A DNA stretch of 64,000 bases from Fimbriimonadaceae bacterium (GTDB lineage: Bacteria; Armatimonadota; Fimbriimonadia; Fimbriimonadales; Fimbriimonadaceae), in contig CP075365.1 of assembly GCA_019454125.1 (NCBI GenBank), positions 1,172,218 to 1,236,217 of the forward strand. The letters run 5' to 3'. Positions within the stretch are counted from its first letter, which is position 1; each line of letters opens with the position of its first letter. Below are positions 61,175-64,000 of this stretch, piece after piece. The translations under genes were made by a program, and so were the position numbers. Below the pieces are notes generated by a model. The model was given only the letters and a program-made list of their open reading frames with translations. It had not been told where the DNA came from and did not search any database.

Positions 61175-62152
61175 CTAGCCGCCGCCGAAGTCGCACTCCT
61201 GAGACGAGTAACTGAACTCGCTGTCAGGTCGGAAGAAGCCGGGGTACCAGGTGCCGTTGCCCTTTGTGCCGCCTGGTGCGACACAGTCGCTCACCCAATA
61301 GGGGGCGCCGTCAGGACCATCCGGATCAAAGCTGCTCCACGGGCTGTTGTTGACGTTCTCGGCGTATTGGGGCCACTTCGGCGCGTTCAACTGGAGGAAG
61401 CGCGCGCTGGTGTCCGAACTGATGAAGGCCATACCGCGGCCGTAGACCCACACGGTTTGGTTGGCCGGGTCGGTCTGCTGGAACCAGACATAGCCGATGT
61501 CCACGCCAGGATAGTAGGCGCAACTTCCGCCAGCCTGCGGGGGACCGCTCGGACTGAACTGGCACGACGTCCCGGGGTTGCTGCAGCAGAGCTGCGGCAG
61601 GGAGATCATGAAACCCTTCTGGTTCTCCTTATACGCTTGCACGAAGAGCGGCAGCTTCGATGGCTGCGCGACCGAAGTCGCCGACCACCCGTGCAAGATC
61701 CCGTTGTAGGCGGCGTTCATGATCGCGGGCTGGGGGCCACCGGCCACCTGCACGCCCTGAAGGTCGCGGACCGGGAGGCCAGAGCCTTGCCAGATGCCGT
61801 AGTTCCTCATATAGGGCTGCAGAGAGTTGTAGACCACCGCGGCCTCTTCGCTGCGGCGAGGCTCTTGGTGCCGCAACCCGGAGCTCGTCCAACCCACCGG
61901 AACCCCGGTGAAGGCGTCCACCCGCCAGGCGTTTGTGAGCTGGTTGTAGCCCATGGCCAGCGGGAAGACGTCGTCCGAGTCGGTGATGTAGATGTTGGCG
62001 GCGGTGCCCAGCTGTTTGAACTGGGACAGGGTCTGCGTCTTCTTCGCGGCCTCCTTCGCCTGTGCGAAGACCGGGAAGAGGATGGCCGCCAGGATCGCGA
62101 TGATTGCGATTACGACTAGAAGTTCAATGAGGGTAAATGCACTGCGTCTCAT
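61175..62152 (-). CDS. Prepilin-like secreted protein, array copy 4
   Basis: A 325-residue paralogue, more diverged than copies 1-3 ([44 protein letters not shown]) but with the same prepilin signal ([16 protein letters not shown]), cysteines and CDFGGG end. ATG start at 62152 after AAAGGAG. Lies directly downstream of nuoE (121 bases) on the same strand, but its own ribosome binding site and terminator suggest a separate unit. Confidence 0.92.
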   Translation of the reverse strand: MRRSAFTLIELLVVIAIIAILAAILFPVFAQAKEAAKKTQTLSQFKQLGTAANIYITDSDDVFPLAMGYNQLTNAWRVDAFTGVPVGWTSSGLRHQEPRRSEEAAVVYNSLQPYMRNYGIWQGSGLPVRDLQGVQVAGGPQPAIMNAAYNGILHGWSATSVAQPSKLPLFVQAYKENQKGFMISLPQLCCSNPGTSCQFSPSGPPQAGGSCAYYPGVDIGYVWFQQTDPANQTVWVYGRGMAFISSDTSARFLQLNAPKWPQYAENVNNSPWSSFDPDGPDGAPYWVSDCVAPGGTKGNGTWYPGFFRPDSEFSYSSQECDFGGG

Positions 62153-62273
62153 AGCGAAACTCCTTTAAGAGCTACGTGCAAATGCGCCGCGGCCCGGAAA
62201 GGATGCAGGGAGTAGACGCAATAAAAGAACTATTTCGTTGAAAGACCCAGTGTTTTTATGAGGAGCTCTTAGG

Positions 62274-62915
62274 TCAAATGTCGGATGCGCGGAGCTGTGC
62301 TTGCACAATCGAGTCAGCGAGTTGCACGACCGTGGAATCCGGGTTTGCCCTCAGGCTCTCGACCAACTGCTCGGCCCAAGCGCGCATCTTCGCCTCGCCG
62401 TCCGCGTCTTGCATGGTCGCCCCGGGATCCAAGTACGCGTCGCCGACTTGGACGACCGGCGCGCGATCGCAGGCGTCCAGGCATTCGACCTCATGGAGGG
62501 TGATCGCGCCGTCCGGCGTCGTGCCGCCCATCGGGACGCCTAGGATCTCTTCGAGCATGTCCGCCAAGCGGTAGGCGCCGCACATGTGGCAGCTCAGGCA
62601 CGTGCAGACCTCGATCATGTGCAGGCCCGGTCTGTGGGCCGTGTTGTACATGGAATAGAAGGTCGCGACCCCTTCGATCTCGGCATAGCTGCGCTCGAGC
62701 CGCACCGCGACTTCGGCGATGGCTTCCGGCGGCAAGTGGCCGCCGTATTCCCGCTGGCTGATCCAGAGCGCGGGCAGGATGCAGCTCTTGAGGTCCGGAT
62801 AGTGCCCCTTCAAACCTTCCAACTCCCGAACGGCCTTCTCGCTCCATTTCAGGGTCAGGTCTTCTGGTCGGGGCGCCTTGGGGCGGGTAGCGCCGATCTG
62901 GATGAGCTCGCTCAC
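62274..62915 (-). CDS. nuoE: NADH-quinone oxidoreductase subunit E
   Basis: The [2Fe-2S] thioredoxin-like subunit of complex I that works with NuoF. The 213-residue protein has the helical N-terminal part (DLKSCILPALWISQREYGGHLP, then EGVATFYSMYNT) and the exact ligand spacing C-x4-C-x35-C-x3-C (Cys104, Cys109, Cys145, Cys149). Two extra cysteines (106, 112) lie within the first pair. I take GTG at 62915 as start although no ribosome binding site is evident; the frame upstream runs through a C-rich non-coding stretch. nuoF lies 5 kb downstream beyond four prepilin genes and a lipoprotein gene. Confidence 0.93.
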   Translation of the reverse strand: MSELIQIGATRPKAPRPEDLTLKWSEKAVRELEGLKGHYPDLKSCILPALWISQREYGGHLPPEAIAEVAVRLERSYAEIEGVATFYSMYNTAHRPGLHMIEVCTCLSCHMCGAYRLADMLEEILGVPMGGTTPDGAITLHEVECLDACDRAPVVQVGDAYLDPGATMQDADGEAKMRAWAEQLVESLRANPDSTVVQLADSIVQAQLRASDI

Positions 62916-62939
62916 TGAGAGGAATTGTGGCACGGGCGG

Positions 62940-63040
62940 TTTGGGGTCGTTCGGGTTTGACGGCAAGCCCCTTGAAAACGGCTCCCGACTCAAGCTAATC
63001 CGAACAACCCCAAACCAACCCGACCACCCCCAAACGACCC
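62940..63040. repeat. Imperfect inverted repeat with G-quadruplex motif upstream of nuoE
   Basis: Plus-strand GTTTGGGGTCGTTCGGGTTTG (starting at about 62940) is mirrored by a C-rich stretch at about 63008-63040. On the minus strand that stretch reads GGG-N6-GGGGG-N5-GGG-N7-GGGG (G tracts at 63038-63040, 63027-63031, 63019-63021, 63008-63011), which satisfies the usual four-tract quadruplex rule. It lies between the divergent starts of nuoE and the basic-protein gene. Confidence 0.6.
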
Positions 63041-63067
63041 TGACAACAGCCGTCCCCATGCCACAAT
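63040..63067 (+). promoter_or_regulatory. Promoter CTGACA-N16-CACAAT before the small basic-protein gene
   Basis: CTGACA (63040-63045), 16 bases, CACAAT (63062-63067), eight bases, ATG at 63076. Same box distances as before the glycosyltransferase at 24001. Predicts a leaderless message. Confidence 0.5.
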
Positions 63068-63075
63068 AGCGGATC

Positions 63076-63198
63076 ATGCCCAGGAAGTCCGGCCCGAAGC
63101 TTATCCGCCGCAAGAAGCTCATCTTCAGTGCGAAGCGGGTCAAACGCAAATATCGCGCCCTGAAGCGCGGCCAGACGCCAGATCTGCGCAAGCACTGA
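63076..63198 (+). CDS. Small highly basic protein, 40 residues
   Basis: Encodes a 40-residue protein starting MPRKSGPKLIRRKKLIFSAK and ending in TPDLRKH, with 17 Lys/Arg. Third codon positions are G or C in about 33 of 39 codons, strong evidence of coding. Composition is that of a small ribosomal or nucleic-acid-binding protein (compare bacterial THX- or bS22-like peptides), but I cannot match it to one. It is the only plus-strand gene among the minus-strand nuo and prepilin genes and has a promoter-like sequence directly ahead of the ATG. Confidence 0.7.
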   Translation: MPRKSGPKLIRRKKLIFSAKRVKRKYRALKRGQTPDLRKH

Positions 63199-63259
63199 CG
63201 ATCCACGGTCTACGGTCCACCGTCTCCGATTGAACCGTAACCGAGTGTCTTAGCTCAAG

Positions 63260-64000
63260 CTATCCGCCCCCGAAATCGCACTCCAGCGAAGAGAACGCGA
63301 ACTCGTTGTCGGGCCGAAAATAGCCGGCGTAGAACGGGGCGTTGTTGGACTTGGGCTGTCCCGGCGCTTTGCAGTCCGTCATCCAGTAAGGCGTCCCTGC
63401 GGGGAGAGTAGGGTATGGATCGTCCGAGCTCCAAGGAGACGTGTTCGCATTTTCCGCGTACTTGGGCCACAACGGGGCTCGGTGGCGAATGGCGTGGACC
63501 GACGTGTCCACGGCCACAGTCAGCATCGCCTTCCGTTGGACGTACACCGTGAAGTTCTCTTCGCTCGTCTGCATGAACCAGACATAGCCATAACCGGTCG
63601 TGTAGCTACAAAGACGAGCTTCTCCAGGCATTCCTTGTGGGTTGAATTGGCATGTATTGCCGATGCCTGAACAACAGAGTTGCGGGTAGGAGAGCATGAA
63701 TCCTAGCTGGTTTTCCCGGTATGCCTGGGTGAAGAGGGGGAGGCGCGACGGTTGTGCGACGCCGCCCTCGGGGAATGCGTGCAACTGGCCGTTCATACTG
63801 ACGTTCACGGGGACCGGATCCAGGTCGGCCCGTTTCGACTTAGCGACCTTCAAGTCTCGGGTCGGGACGCTCCGGTTGGTATAGAGCGACGTGTCCTTCA
63901 CGTAGGGGCGCAGGGCGTTCAGCACAAAGGAGGCTTCCTCGGACTTGCGCGGCTCGACATCCCTGTTGCCAACCGAAGTCCAGCCGCTTGGGACCGACGT
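63260..64000 (-). CDS. Prepilin-like secreted protein, array copy 5 (N-terminus beyond window)
   Basis: The visible 246 C-terminal residues of a fifth, most diverged paralogue. It keeps [48 protein letters not shown], the PYWMTDC segment and the terminal CDFGGG, but reads AVDTSVHAIRHRAPLWPKYAENANT where the others have SSDTSARF. The prepilin signal lies past base 64000. It is separated from copy 4 by nuoE and the basic-protein gene, so it was probably the older neighbour from which the array grew, or an independent copy. Confidence 0.88.
   Translation of the reverse strand, partial: TSVPSGWTSVGNRDVEPRKSEEASFVLNALRPYVKDTSLYTNRSVPTRDLKVAKSKRADLDPVPVNVSMNGQLHAFPEGGVAQPSRLPLFTQAYRENQLGFMLSYPQLCCSGIGNTCQFNPQGMPGEARLCSYTTGYGYVWFMQTSEENFTVYVQRKAMLTVAVDTSVHAIRHRAPLWPKYAENANTSPWSSDDPYPTLPAGTPYWMTDCKAPGQPKSNNAPFYAGYFRPDNEFAFSSLECDFGGG

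Noticed and set aside
57299-62273. CRISPR array or insertion sequence as the cause of the repeated blocks
   Set aside because: The repeats are whole paralogous genes with open frames and terminators; there are no short regularly spaced repeats, no transposase and no terminal inverted repeats.

Overview
The window reads as a chromosome segment of a diderm bacterium, most likely an armatimonadote of the Fimbriimonadia type. This is inferred from a tandem family of long prepilin-like proteins with the N-terminal motif [12 protein letters not shown] and [13 protein letters not shown], from LPS-transport genes (LptD and LptF/G-like), and from moderately high GC with clear local dips. Coding density is very high: no gap exceeds about 300 bases, and many neighbouring genes overlap by 1-8 bases.

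Left part (1-12.1 kb): the start of a dihydrolipoamide dehydrogenase cut by the window edge (minus); a minus-strand pair of an SDR oxidoreductase and a 704-residue protein of unknown function in lower-GC DNA; a class I fructose-bisphosphate aldolase; a small lipoprotein; a complete four-gene MacAB-TolC-like tripartite efflux operon (outer-membrane channel, long coiled-coil adaptor, FtsX permease, ATPase); and a soluble globin-coupled chemoreceptor.

Centre (12.2-32.4 kb): an exopolysaccharide locus. It holds a priming sugar transferase, a beta-helix protein, an exosortase with its EpsI partner, a UbiA-family prenyltransferase (minus), a flippase, a Wzy-like polymerase, three GT4 glycosyltransferases, an asparagine-synthase-like amidotransferase, a WcaF-like acetyltransferase, a secreted beta-helix protein (minus), a Wzc-like chain-length kinase, a GmhA-GmhB fusion and a mannose-1-phosphate guanylyltransferase (minus). 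A GDP-mannose 3,5-epimerase and a WcaI-like glycosyltransferase at 45-47.2 kb probably serve the same polymer.

Right of that (32.4-48.5 kb): an overlapping operon nth - degenerate GlnE-like - plsY - zinc-ribbon membrane protein - lptF/G-like (apparent CTG start) - lptD; a GT-C-like membrane protein; an overlapping operon of aldo/keto reductase - ACT-domain protein - aspartokinase - folP; the epimerase and glycosyltransferase; and a MATE exporter.

Right end (48.6-64 kb): threonyl-tRNA synthetase without a TGS domain, a secreted propeller-like protein, a small pilin, a MacB-like permease with no ATPase nearby, a Pif1-like helicase, an SGNH hydrolase, tRNA-Arg(CCG), nuoF, a short lipoprotein, four near-identical prepilin-like genes, nuoE, a 40-residue basic protein, and a fifth prepilin-like gene running off the edge. 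The prepilin array lies between nuoE and nuoF.

A recurring feature is a -10-like hexamer (TANNNT or a close variant) only 6-8 bases before the start codon of genes that open transcription units, which suggests frequent leaderless transcription.
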